A stretch of 64,000 bases of DNA, taken from positions 1,302,001-1,366,000 of the forward strand of contig VICG01000009.1 in assembly GCA_008692225.1 (NCBI GenBank), written 5' to 3'. The notes beneath the pieces were generated by a model, which was given only the letters and a program-made list of their open reading frames with translations, was not told where the DNA came from and searched no databases. The translations under genes and the position numbers were made by a program. The DNA comes from Monilinia fructicola. Taxonomy: Eukaryota > Ascomycota > Leotiomycetes > Helotiales > Sclerotiniaceae. This document shows positions 49,024 through 62,087 of the stretch, piece after piece; positions within the stretch are counted from its first letter, which is position 1; the number at the start of each line of letters is the position of its first letter.

Positions 49024-50212
49024 TTAGAAGGAATTTTTCATTCTTTGAGCGTCTGGCCGAGGCTATAGCGCCATTTATTTCCACCCCATTTGCGACAGAG
49101 GCGTTCGGCTTTGCAAAGGCAGATACCTTTTCTTCCTTTTGTCGCCAAACCCCTCGTTAGGGAACTCTCGTTCTCGACCTTTAATTTATCTCGTGTAACG
49201 GGCGATGTCTAATTTTTTCAAATACATACCTCCTCGTACACTATGAGAAGCATGAAGCAACAAGCAAGATTATGCCCCCAAACCGTTACACCTATTCGTA
49301 CCTACCCGTTAGTATCGCCGCCTATATGCAGCCATCCTTCGATCCACACCACCTTCCTAACCCATCTCGTCTCCCTACAATCCATTAGTACCATGACACC
49401 CTCAGCTCCTCTTCCCTGTTCTGCCTGCCCTGCTTGTTCCATTGCAAACCATGCGATCCAAAGTTCCTTCCCAAATAGTGCCCCATGTCCACTTATCACT
49501 GACCTTTGTCCGATATTCATCAGCTTTGTTGCATATCGCAATTCGTCGGTCGAGTCAGTTATTTCGAAGAAATGGGATAGCAGCTCCAGTTTTTCGTTTC
49601 TGGTGGGTCAGCGTTCCGCGGCTTCATTGGGCGACTTGGATCATTTGAGTCAGAAGATGGGGCGTAGGAAAGTGGGTTTGAGTCAAGGCTGAGATGAGAC
49701 TCTGAGAGAGATTAGATTTCTTTTGAGTTTGGCATTGGCATTGGTATTGGGCTTGGGAGAGTTTTTGAATTTTCTGAGGATCTTGAGTGCGTTTGGGTTT
49801 GAGTGCTTTGAATTGTTGGAGCCTTGGGCCTTGGAGTTCCAGGATAGAAGGGGATGGATGGTATGGTACTGTATGAATAGGATGGATTGAGAAATTGTGA
49901 GTTGCTTTCTACGATGCTGGGGTTCCCTGACTGGCGTTGGTAAGGGACGAGTGAGTCTCGATTGATCGACTTGCCAATTTGCATAATTGGATCGTTGTGT
50001 AGTTGTGTTGTAGTCTTTCCAGCTTGTACAGTACAGTAAGTAATAAATGAATAAACGAATGCAACTTATCTACCTTGTAGGTAAGGTTACGAGGAACTTC
50101 CGAAAAGAATCTCTCCTACCTCACTTGAGCAGGCCGAAGTATGTATCCGAGATCTTTTCAGGGGTAGTACGGTTCATGTCTCTTGGCCAATCATCATCTT
50201 TTGCTCACAAAA
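49024..50212. other. Intergenic before the retrotransposon, no gene supported
   Basis: 1.2 kb. A plus-strand frame at 49243-49692 reads as low-complexity Ser/Pro/Cys and has no support. Repeated GGCATTGGTATTGGGCTTGGG-like sequence occurs at about 49732-49756. Confidence 0.5.
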
Positions 50213-50377
50213 TGTGAGAGATTGATTATATTAAAATAAGATGAGGATTTGTGAAAGTGAGTGGAGCCCTTTTTATGGGCCCCGCTTATTTAAGCTAAGC
50301 TAAGCTAATCTAAGATAAACTAGGCGAATTAAGCTAGTATGGTTATATAATTATAAAATTGATAATATATTGTAACA
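50213..50377 (-). repeat. Left LTR (3' LTR of the element)
   Basis: 165 bases, TGTGAGAG...TGTAACA on the plus strand. Ungapped alignment with the right LTR shows 21 differences, all C/T or G/A transitions. It contains TAAGC tandem units. Confidence 0.95.
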
Positions 50378-50785
50378 AATACTGTTAATAGAAAATGCTT
50401 TATTTCAAAGTATAAAAGTAAAAAAAAAAATGAAAAAAACATGTTGTATAATCTTTTGCTATTTTCTATTATTTTATCCCTTAAAAACCCTAATAACTTT
50501 TATTGGAATATATTTCGTTATTTACTATTTATTCTATTCTATAGTTTTTCTTTAATATTGTATTAAATACTTTATTATAACTTTTTTATTCTTTTTATAT
50601 TATTTTTACTTGCGTAAAATTCGATTAATAATCAACTTTGAATTCCGCAAAATTTTTTGTGCAAAAGATTGTTGGTAAAAATCCTTAGTAAGGTTTGGTG
50701 AAAATTTGAGGTGTGCAATATTGATTATTGGGTGCACCTTTATTAATTCAAATAATTTAATTTAATATGTTAAATAGTCTATTTT

Positions 50786-50880
50786 TTCTAACACTTTGAA
50801 AGGTCCCGTAAATTGCTGCTTAATTTTAGTGTTTCACTCTGTAAAACCAGGCATATTATAACCACGATAAAATCTTAATA
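50786..50880 (-). pseudogene. Remnant of Ty3/Gypsy integrase C-terminus
   Basis: Minus-strand reading gives a run like LLRFYRGYNMPGF, a stop, then KIKQQFTGPFKVLE. This matches the known pattern L.(K/H)RGYNIPG...KL.QQ.GPFKVL of fungal Gypsy polyproteins. Downstream (about 50640-50730) a weaker HPIINIAHLK segment follows, as expected. Stops from RIP interrupt it. Confidence 0.75.
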
Positions 50881-53800
50881 AAATCTAATTGTTAACTTTA
50901 AAGAATATTGATTTATGGTGTTTGTTGTATTAACGCTTTATGTATATTATTGTAAACTTTATTGTATTAATAATTTTAATTAGGGTAGATTTGTATTTTC
51001 TATTAGTTAATAATTCAACAGGATAAATTTAAACCGGAAGTTCTATAGGTTTAAATCTAGCTTGTAAGGAGATTATCTCTAAAAATTCTATAATAGCTTT
51101 AATTGCAATATTAAAAAGCTTTTTAATTTATAAACTATATATTATTATAGTAGTGGATATATTAATCCTATATGAAGTGGAGTTTGATAATGTAATAGTT
51201 AAATAAGGCAAAATTCTGGGCCAGCAAGAAATATTTTTTATAATAGCTAAATAATAGTGTAGAGTAATTTTAACTGTTTAATTAGTATGTTTATTAGCAT
51301 TATTAGTTTGAGGGTGCTAAATAATGGTAAAAAGTAGTTTAATATTTAATAAATTTATAATACTTTTTTATACTTTAAAAATAAACTTTTTATCCTAATC
51401 TAATATTATTATTTGGGGAACTCTTTATAAGATTTACAATAAATATATAATCAAAATATTTCTTTATTAAACTACTATTTAGATTAATTTATTTGGAATT
51501 AGTATAATAATTTTTAAAAATTTATTAATGATTGATAAATTATAATTAAACAAATTTAAAATAAATTAAAGTAAAGTAAGTATAAAATCAATAAAGATTA
51601 TATAAAAAATGTGTGAAGGAATTAAAATTGATTGTAAGTTATTATAAGATTAATAATATAAAGTTAATAATATTTTGTATTAATAATAATAATATAAATA
51701 AATTCGAATCTTTTTTAAAATATTAAAAACGTAGAAGTTGGCTAAAACCCTTTTATGGATTTTATTATAATCAAGATATTCAAATTGATTATATATATAA
51801 CTAAAAACTTTAGTTTCTAACGATTTGGATATTATTATATAAACTTATAAATGGATTTAATTAGCTTTTGTATAAAATATTCTATTTTTAAATTTAAAGA
51901 GTAATTCTGTAATATTAATTTCTAATTTAGAATTTTCTTTAATTTATTTAATAAGGTTAAAAGTTCTAATATTTATACTATAAGTCTATTTTAATTTTTG
52001 CAATTAGGTTTTATTAATTTGTAAGATAGTTATAGGATATCTTTAAGATTTTATTAAATTAGTATTATAGATTGATTTAATTGTAAAATCTTGTTACTTG
52101 CTGATTATAGTATTAATAATATAAAATTTTAATAAAGCATTTAATATAATATTCAATTGTTTTAGTTTATATTATACTTTAAATTGGAATTTGGATAAGT
52201 ATTTAGAATTTTAGAAGTATTGTAAATTTAGTTTAATTAACGATAAAGTATTTATTGAAGTTTAGATTGTTATTTGGATAATAGTAAAATAATTAATATA
52301 GATAATAATTAATAGTTTTGAGAATTTGATAAGATATTAGATTTTGTTAATAATCTAGTATAAATCTACAATCTTCAACTCGGTGGGCTAATAATTAGAT
52401 TTAGTAGTTGTAATTAATCTAAATAAAAACATAATAAGCATTATCGACTTTTGGATTAAAGGTTTGATATTAGAATAATAGATCATACTTTTAATACCAT
52501 TCTTTAAGATATTAATATTAATGTATAATCTCTTCTTTAGATTTATATAATATAGAATAGCAGATTTTTTAAAGGTACATTACAATATATTGAATAAATC
52601 TTTTTCCTTTTTTGTAATATTCTTAAATTTTATTAAGATTGCTTTTTTCTGATGTTTTACTTTAGTGATTTTGTCTCCATTATGTTCTCGAAATATTTAG
52701 TTTAGTTTAACTTTTCGTTTTTGTAGTATAATAGAAAATTTTGTATAATAAGGAATATATTATTATAAATATTTAATAAAACCTAAATAATACTTTAATT
52801 ACTTTAAGATTTATAAAAAAGTTAAAGCTTTAATAACTATTAATTTATTTGTAATAAAAGCTAAACTAAAAATGTTAATTTTCTAATTAAAAAATATAAT
52901 TGAAAAATAAATGAAAAAATATTTCTTCGAATTTAAAACAATATAATATTATTTTAATTAATAAAACATTTGTTAAAAATAATTAAAATACTTTTTAAAA
53001 TTATAATTAAAAATAATAATATTATTAATATAAACTTTTGTAAACTTTTATTTTATATAAAAAATAGAATTAATCTGATATTAAATATATACTAAAAAAT
53101 TCCGAAATTTTATTATAACATATATAAATGTTTTTTAATTATAATATAATAATACAATAAAAAACTTTTAATACTCCTCCTTAACATATTATTAATAGAA
53201 AAAACTAATGTAATTGATTATAGAAATAAATAAGCAATTAATAATTATTGTAATAATATTTGTTTAAATAAAGATTAAATATACATTAAAAATAACAATT
53301 TGGTTTAAAGTTTTAATATCCACAATAATATAATCTTTTTTATTAGTGATTTTTTTTTTATTTATAACATTTTTGTAAATATAAAAAATAGGAAAACTAA
53401 AAAGAATCAATATTATAATTTATTTAAGCTAATTTTGTTTATATAACTAATCAAATATTTTATTAATAAATTCTTAATTTACTCTATTAATTAAATAAAT
53501 TTTAACTTTTTTTAACTTAAATTTTTTTTATTAATTCTTGCAAAAATTGATATATATTTTTTTATTTTTAAAAGCTTTAATAAATTCTCTATGATTTTTT
53601 TATACCACAAAATTAGTTATAATTATTTTTTAAAGTTTTTATTATTAATATAAATTCTTAAAAATAATTATATTATTTAAAAATATTACTTCCTATCTTA
53701 AAATCTCCGAATTATTTTCAGAAGTTTCATTAATCTATAAGGCTATAGTTATAACAATTGCTAATAATCTCTTAATCAAAAAATGTTTAATAGAGTCTTA

Positions 53801-56739
53801 TATAATAACTGATGTTTAAATGAGGTAGTATATATAAGAATTATCCATAACTATCATTGTTTAAACATTAGAATTAACTATATCCCCAAACTTAGTACAT
53901 TTATGGATAATAACTTCTTTATCATTAGAATTCTTAATTATAACCAATTTGTATATACTAGATACCAAAAATGCAAAAAAATTAAAGTTATTTTAATATA
54001 TAAACTTATAAATTATATTATACTTTAGCAAAACAAGTTCATCGCCTTTTCTATTCGAAATAACAATAAAAACATAAGAATAAAATAGAATTACTAGTTT
54101 TTCCTTAATAAAAATAGAAATCTTATATTTAGTAAACTTTATTAATATAAAAATATTAACTTATAAATCTATATACTAAGGTAACATTATTAATTGATTA
54201 TTTAAATTAATAATCTAATTTTTTATAATAATAATATTAAAATCCAATAAAATTTATGTATTCAATTTATTAATAATATAAATTTTACAATAGAAATATA
54301 TAAAAAAACTATTAGTAATAAACAAAAAAAAGTTTAAATTTATAAAATTGTTAATATTGTAAAATTGAGATCTTAAATCATAAACTTTTAAAAGTTTTTT
54401 CATAATATAAATCTTAGTGGTAAAATACATTTTAAATAAGAATTTTCTATCAATTAAATTTATACTACAACCAATATTAAAATAAACAAAATAAATATTA
54501 TTTTAAAAATTATCTAATATTAATATAATTTTAATATACTTTTAATCTCTAAAAGTATAATTTAATAATGATTTGCTTTTTAAGGCAATAAATCAAATAA
54601 TTTATAGTAAAAATATAATATAAAAAACTATTCTAATAAATTCTATTGGAATAATTTAATCAAAATTGTTAATAATACAAAAAATTAAAAGCTTAATAAT
54701 TTATAATTAATTAATAATTTTGGATTTAAAATGTTATATAATAGATTTAAACTTTAAATATTTATCGCAAAAATATAAATATAATTTATTATTAAATAAA
54801 AAAAATTTTTTATATATAAAGTATTTATGATAATCTTTATTTATATAAATATTAAAAATAATAAAAAATGGGATAAAATTATACTTAAAAACATAAACTA
54901 AAGGGGTACTCTTTAATTTTTGATTTTTCTCACAAAATTTTAAAGTATTAATATTTGAGCAATAAACAATTTTAAACTTTATATTTCTAATAATTTTCGA
55001 TATTAATGGCTTATATAGCCTAACACCAATATAATAAATTAAATAAATATTTTAAATATCCGAATCTTTATTATTACCCTTAAATTCTTAATTTAACTTA
55101 TTTTTATTACTTTCCAAGCTTTAATAATAAATTTGATTATATAAATTATTTTTATTATACTTTGTAACAATAGTTTTATTATCGGTTTTTTTAATTGTTT
55201 TGCTAATCTTAAAGGTTATTTAAACTCTAAATTTTCGGTTATAATAAAAATTCTTTTTTTAGTATAGCTTTTTTTCTAATAATATAGTATCTTTTCTGAT
55301 ATTATTTTTTAATTTATTAATATTCAACTTTTTATTATTATAAAGTTTTTTTGTTAAATAATAAAAAAAAAGAAGAAAAAAAAGGGGTTTTATAATTATT
55401 CTAGCAATATAAAATATAAGAAAATCGCTTATTATTATGTTAATTATATAATATATTGTTTAAACACCAAATATTAAATTAATTATCTTTTTTCTATTTG
55501 ATTTGTTTTATAAAAATTAATAGATTTATTTTAGGGGTAAAGGTAAAAATATGGATTTGTAGTTTAGTAGATAAATAATAATAAGTAATAAGCATTTAAA
55601 TATATTTGAATTTAATCATATTAACGCTGTATTCAAAAACCATTAACTTTTAAACAAACTTTTCAAAATCCTTATACTTTTGTATATCATTGATAATGTA
55701 CTTTAATCTTTTAAGTTTTTCCAATGCGATTTTAGATAATATTCTAAAGCGAATTTTTAGCTTGGCATATCAATTTTTGATACTAGCTTTAAATCCTATA
55801 TACATAATATTCAAGATTTTATTTGTGTACTATAATTCAACTTTGCTTTTAAAACATTAATTAAACTAAAAAGCAATAATATATAAAGCAAATAATTCAT
55901 TAATAACATCAGCAAACTTTGCTTTAACCTAAGCAATAAAGAAAAAAATATTATGATAAACAATCTTATTATTAATAGTCTTTATAAATAACTTTAATTT
56001 ATTATTAGAATTAAAGTAATCTAAATCTTGTAAACAAAATCAAATAAATTTATTAACCATAACTTGTGAAGATAATCTCTAAATAATAGTAAAAAACTGC
56101 TAAAATTGATCTACTATAAAGGCAATAATATCAAATATACTTATATTCTTAATATTTAATATAAATGTAAATAAAGGTATAGATAATAAGGAAAATCAAT
56201 CTAATATTTAAAAAGATTAAGGTTTATATAACGATTGTAGATTATTCAGAGAATTTATAAGTTCCTACATAAATTCTACAAACCTAGTATAATTATTCTA
56301 TCAATTAGTAAAAATCTATAATACAAAGATAGTATTGATTAATGCAGTAGATATATATTCGAATATTAAAAAAAATGCAGATAATTTATTTACTCCGCTA
56401 TAATTTTCGAAAATCTAAATAACAACTTTAATTTAATTTACTAATAATCTATTTTTAATTTTAGATCTTTGAATAAAAAAAAGGTTAATAAGTTATGCTT
56501 TTTCAAGAATTTAAAATTAAACTTAATTATAAAATAATATTTTAGATATAATAATACTATTTATATTATATTAAAATATAATAAGATTATATAAACAATA
56601 TAATAAAAAAAGGTTTAAAAAGAATGATTAATATATAAAACAAAGGTTGAAAAAAAGGTTTAATCAAATAAATCGTATCTATTCCTAATGTTAATTATAT
56701 AGCTGATAATGATAAACAATAAAAAAGCTTGTTATTATT

Positions 56740-56904
56740 TGTAAAAGATTGATTATATTAAAATAAGATAAGGATTTGTGAAAATAAGCGGAGCCCTTTT
56801 TATGGGCCTCGTTTACTTAAGTTAAGCTAAGCTAATCTAAGATAAGCTAGGCGAATTAGGCTAGTATGGTCATGTGACCATGAGATTGATAATACACTGT
56901 AACA
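56740..56904 (-). repeat. Right LTR (5' LTR of the element)
   Basis: 165 bases, TGTAAAAG...TGTAACA on the plus strand, paired with the copy at 50213-50377. Its end nearest 56900 keeps more C and G (CATGTGACCATGAG) than the left copy. Confidence 0.95.
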
Positions 56905-59418
56905 CAAAAGGAGTAAAATCCCTCTCTGTCTGTCTCCTTCCCTCTCCTCCCCGAAATCTCACAGCCTCCTTTGAAAAATTACCAAAAACAGTAACTCCAT
57001 CCATCCCGAAAAATAAGATATGCAACAAAAAGCCATCCTCTCCTTATATTTCGTACGATGTTGTGCTTTTGTGGAATTAGCATGATGCTACTTACAGCAC
57101 TGCACAGTACAGTATGATGATGCTATGAAAGTCTCGTATGACGAGTGGGGTGAGGCGATGTGCAATTGTGAGACCCCCTTGATGGATTATGCAACTTGGA
57201 TGCGGTATTTGTACTGTGCAGAGTATTGTCCGCTTTGCACTTTGCACTTCGGATAAAGGATACTTTCGCATTCTCGCCATAATTTCCCCCGAGCGTTTGA
57301 GTGTGTTCGATTCGTTCAGCCTTGTTGTGGGTATGGCTGAGCATGCCAAACAGGTGTTTTTTTTTTTGTTCCTTTTTGCGCCAAGTACTTGCTTGGCGAA
57401 CTCTTTTGTGTCGGATATATCCGATGAGTTGGAAGTTCTGCTCAAGAGTACTGTAGTCTGTAGAGGAATTTGGTGTTGCGGAGAGATTTCGGTAGATATT
57501 GTAGTCGGGAGTGGGGATGAAGTGTTGCGGCGGATAAGAGCGAAATTGAGATGTGCAACATTGGAGCTACGAGCGATTGAAGGGTTTGTTTATTGGTTGA
57601 CTTTTGTGCGACTATACAGCGGATATATGTGTGTGGATGGAGAGTGAGCGGATTTAGATGCAGATAGATGTGCAACGCTACTTGTACTGTATCTTTATGT
57701 CGGCTCAAGGGGATGATAATGTGCCTGTGTTTCTTTCCTGAACTTCAGAGGTCAGTTGATAATGTCCATCTACTCCGTATAGTGGCCATATCGATAGAGC
57801 TTGATCCTCACCGAGCCTGGAATTCATAAGTATACTTCCGAGGTTGTGTTTTGATGCTAAAGCTAGGTGGGTGATATGAGGGCGCATGCGCAGAGAAGAG
57901 ATGTTTGGCACATCATCATATTTCCGTTTGAGAGCAACGCAACGCTCGAGCTGTACAGTACTGTCTGGAAACGCAAACACCCCTGAGGATCATGATAAAA
58001 TATCGATACGGTACCGAAGTCGGACCAATCCGATAGGATAACACGTGGTATTCAGGTTTCTGCAAGTTGCGTCCAGACACGTGATATTGGTTTCGCAAGG
58101 TCGAATCAGAATCATGGCAACAGGCGGCAAGCGTTTATTTGCCTAGGAGCTCATTCTTCATGAGATCGTCGTGGAGTAATCTCTATGTGCACCGCGCATC
58201 TTGTCGATGGTCGTCAGGTGCTGTTTTTCCGGGTTGCAAAAGATTTCTAGGACACGTGGTGACGAAGTATCCTCCCCCTGTTGGGGAAACTCAATTCTGA
58301 AGCTTAAGTCCATCGAGCCTGGTTGTATTCAGATGTTACTATGCTCTATGAAAAAAAAAACTTGGTCTTTGGTAAATGCAGAAAATGCCACTTCAACTCA
58401 CTCTTGAGCCTTTGCTGTGTATATTGGCAACTTATGAATATATCAGCAATCTGTAAAGTCGCCTAAGCACCTTAAAGGCTTTTCCCTGTGGTTCAAAAAA
58501 TAGACGCCGGACGCATAATCATGCGATAAATTCGAATTAGTGTTGGAGCCATTCGGTACTTAATTGAACTATTTTGGACTATTCTCATGTCGGCACTCTT
58601 AGCTCAGCCTATCTCCTGTCTAGCAAACGACAAAATTCATAGCTACTCTATCAAAAACCGGGCATCTAACGTATAAACCAGATTCTGATTGGATCAGAGT
58701 ATACTGAAATAAATATCTTTCGGTCAGGTTCTTCATTTAATGGGCATCATGTACCTTTCTTCCTTTTTCCTTGTTAATTTCAAAGTCATTTCGCAAAGAT
58801 ATCCGGCTGATAAAAATACAAATACTCCATCTACGGAAGAAAGCAACAAGAACCATTGATCTATATAGGTGGTTAACGTGATCGTTGCGGCTCTCTAGAT
58901 CCGTAATAAACATTCTAACTTCAAGCTCTCCAAATTGCATACGAAGTTTCCTTAGTCCCTTCCTTTCGAGTCAAAATGGATATCGTATCTCTAGCCGAAA
59001 ACCGAGGCTGTACCTCCAAGCCCTTTCAAGCCCATCTTGAAGTCTGCCTTCAAGCCCGCCACACGGACTTGTCAATTCGAAGATCTCTACGCAGGGTTCT
59101 CGAGGATGGAATGGAATATCAACAAACAGCTTTCACTCTATGTCCACGGCCCTGAGTACTTCCCACGCACAAATGGGATTGCATAGTATATTTATTATTG
59201 AGGGACAATTTACGACACAGCTTTTTGATTGGCTTCAAAATGTTGCTTGTTTCGAAGCGGGGAAAACTACAATGGAGAGTGGCATGCCATTGGAAATGTT
59301 TGCCGGTATGAAGCATGCTTTGGTTTTTGGGGAATATATTTGTGAAAAAGAGGGCTAAACGTCAATGCGCGTTCAAGATCCGGGTAAAAGATTTTGCCTC
59401 CTGCGGTTTGAAATACAT
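56905..59418. other. Gene-poor flank of the retrotransposon
   Basis: 2.5 kb with normal base composition. Frames such as 57189-57647 (+) and 58976-59155 (+, 59 codons from ATG) exist but carry no recognisable domain. A TACTCCGTA nonamer lies at 57771-57779. No RNA gene is supported. Confidence 0.45.
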
Positions 59419-59895
59419 TTATTGTGATTCTGTCGAATGTTCCTCAACAGTCTTCACCATCCTATCATACTTGACTTCAAAATCAGAGGGTTAAGTAGAT
59501 GGCGAATGTGGGGATTTAACATAGACATTGGCAGCGGTATTGGGATTATTATGGTTCTTCTTGCAGTCATCGAAGTTTCCATTTCGGGCACCATCATTGA
59601 CCCAAGACACTTGATCAATATTAGCTGGGCTGGGTACAGGAAAACAAGAAGGAGCTTGGGCGCGACCTGCGAGAACGTAAGAAGAACCTCGGGAGCACGT
59701 TTGAGGTATTCTCCGAGATGATAAGAATAGAGAGGGCGAGATAAAGGACGTTGCCTCTTTCGAGAATGGTGCAGAGTGATCAGCTTCATCCACTGCCAAT
59801 ACACCAACCATATCTTGATGTACGAAATGCTGAAGTTGCTGAACCATCTGCATCTGTAGAAGAAAGCATGGCTTGTGCTTTACCAAATATATCAC
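59419..59895 (-). pseudogene. Possible coding remnant of unknown protein with one in-frame TAA
   Basis: The minus-strand frame from 59895 has codon use resembling neighbours and reads as hydrophilic sequence (VSWVNDGARNGNFDDCKK). It meets a TAA at 59491-59493, then continues in the same frame as SDFEVKYDRMVKTVEEHS to another stop at 59419. A further frame at 59786-59992 might be an upstream part, but no intron joins them. I do not recognise the protein. It may be a decayed gene or chance. Confidence 0.25.
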
Positions 59896-60014
59896 AATGG
59901 ACGGAAATAGCTTCGTACGTGTCTTTGAGCATCGAACTTCGCCTTACTCTTCTATTTGTTTTGCTTGCTTCTATCATGCTGTTGGATCCCATGACTAGAC
60001 TATGTATTAGATAG

Positions 60015-62087
60015 CTTTGTATACATATTTAGTTTCATGGATTAGGTTAATAAATCAAAGGATATATATGATCTGTAGAACATTAAAATTCGTTATTATT
60101 AACTATTAGTATACATCCTTTACCGTATCTTCGTCAATTTGTGTTAAGAAATGGATCTCGTGATATTGAGGACGTTTTCCGGACCAACTGTACAAGTTAG
60201 CATTAGCTTTTTAAAAGTTATTACTGGAGTAACCATATATAGTTGTAGAATCGGTAGAAGCAATGTAAGCGATTTGTGATTATTCTACTTCATGGCTGAC
60301 GGTATGAGGGAGACGACTAGACTATTCTTCATTTGGTAAATAAACACGGCAATATACAATACAATAATATTACGCACCAATTGCATCACAGAATACCGTC
60401 CCTATCACGAATACAGTGTCGATATATAAGTTAATGTACCCCCGTTCCTGCTCGAAATATAGCACCCAAGCGCGCGCGATTAGCAGAACTCATCTTTTAA
60501 CTTGAGTTATCTCATAAGGTTACCATCATCTATAATCTTTGAACTTACCATGATTATCGACTCGAAAGCTGCAGGTCTTCCACTCACAATGTGGCAGAGA
60601 ATCTGCAATAGTCTCCGTTCAATAGTCTCCGACTTATACGCAAGTCCTTATATAGATACAAGATCGATAAACCAACTCCGCAATCCGCAAGAATTATCAG
60701 TTTCCTCATAATCCCCGCTTTCACCCAGCGCTGCTCAGATATATGCATACCTACTAGGTATGCTAAAGCTAAACAAACATTACTAACAATCGAAATCGCA
60801 TATTTCACATTCACATTCACATTCCAATTAAAGCACCAGGGACAAAAAGCCAATTTCGAAAGAACTAATTCTATCATTATTGAAAGCAAAAAAGCAAAAA
60901 AAGAGAATCAGGTTCCAAACAACCATAAACCAAGTCGGTCACCCTCCTTCGTCCACAGTTCTCTGTACATCCCGTCTCTCGACCGTCGCGATCAACCCTA
61001 TCATATTAGCAAGCAATTCATCTCTGTGTTCGTATCGTTTCTTTACCTCCAACGCCAGCGCGTCTCGGGAGTTAAGGTAACTCGCGAGAGTCGGATGGGT
61101 TGGGTATATGAGTCTTTCGCGGGGAAAAACTCATATGTTTGAGCGCCCTGAGAAGGCGTCAAATGTTCAGTTGCGTACTCCAAAGGTGCGTTCCCGAGAA
61201 TGCTATACCTCTGGTGGGAGTGTGTTGTTTGGTATATGGTGTCTCTGGGTTTTCTGTTGAAGATGAGGGGAAAAGGAAATTTTGATGGGGTTGGCGAGGG
61301 GTTTTTTATTTTGGGATGAAGGATTTGTTCTAGGGTTGTGGGTGTAAAAGGGGAGTTGTTGAGGGACTGTTTGAGGGTTCTTTGTTTGGTGTGCTGTGGA
61401 TAGAGGAGGGAGTGTTTGGGATGACCGTTGGAGATGTTCTTTGTTTGGGCGTGGGGATTGTTCAGCTTCAGTTCAAATCTTGTTCAACCTTTGTTAAAGA
61501 ACAGAACTGTTGCAGTATCATGGAAGGTATAGACGTGAACAATGCTCTCCAAATGATAGGATTCGTGGGTGATTGGTGCAGCAAAAAATCAAGTGAAAAT
61601 ATAGCTGTGGCAGTCTTCGCTGATTCATGTCACATTAACTAATTCTTTAGAACAATAGTGTTGGTGGATTGAATAATAGTAAGAAATATTCACCCTGGAA
61701 ATGATCCAAGGAGTAGTGATTTCGCTATATTAGATGATATTATCATTTGGAATCCTCTGGACATGAGCTTTGCTTTGGCGAAGAGAGTTTGCTAAGGATG
61801 TAAACTATTTGGGTTAAAAATGACTGATGTTCTAGTTCTTGATTTTTGAAGAGCAAATTTAATTTGGATGTATATTTTTGGTTTGGATTGAGTTGAGAAC
61901 TTTCTAGAAACAGCCCATCTGATACATATCTGAGTCGAACAAAATCATCCAGATTTAAATCCCTACCGAATATAACCCTCATGAAATATTATTCTGACTT
62001 TGGTTCAAGATCACCAACCATTGGGCTTCCAAGGCGAGAAGCCACACTTCCAACGAATCGTTTTACCAAGAGACAACCCAACGCAAA
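60015..62087. other. Intergenic, no gene seen
   Basis: About 2 kb with only scattered short frames; the + frame at 61382-61642 has no motif. The + frame from 61981 overlaps the antisense of the O-methyltransferase remnant. Confidence 0.5.

Larger units (their letters stand above)
50213..56904 (-). mobile_element. RIP-degraded Ty3/Gypsy LTR retrotransposon (complete structure, 6,692 bp)
   Basis: Two 165-base direct repeats (50213-50377 and 56740-56904) bound an extremely AT-rich block. Both repeats begin TGT and end ACA. The five bases before the left copy (50208-50212) and after the right copy (56905-56909) are both CAAAA, a perfect target-site duplication. The internal region has no open frame of 60 codons on either strand, as expected after RIP. 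On the minus strand at about 50786-50880 a faint integrase C-terminus is still readable (RFYRGYNMPGF, then KQQFTGPFKVLE). This is the typical end of fungal Ty3/Gypsy polyproteins and sets the element's direction as minus, so its 5' LTR is the right-hand copy. No intact gag, protease, RT or integrase remains. Confidence 0.95.

Noticed and set aside
49243..49692. 149-codon plus-strand frame
   Set aside because: Low-complexity composition, no recognised motif, and overlapping frames on both strands of similar length.
50378..56739. AT-rich block considered as mitochondrial insertion or centromere-like DNA
   Set aside because: Flanking LTRs with target duplication and a Gypsy integrase trace identify it as a RIP-mutated retrotransposon.
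57189..57647. 152-codon plus-strand frame
   Set aside because: No domain, no splice context, passes through a T10+ run; judged chance.
58976..59155. 59-codon frame starting with ATG and reading as hydrophilic helical peptide
   Set aside because: Short, isolated, without signal peptide or homologue known to me; cannot be supported.
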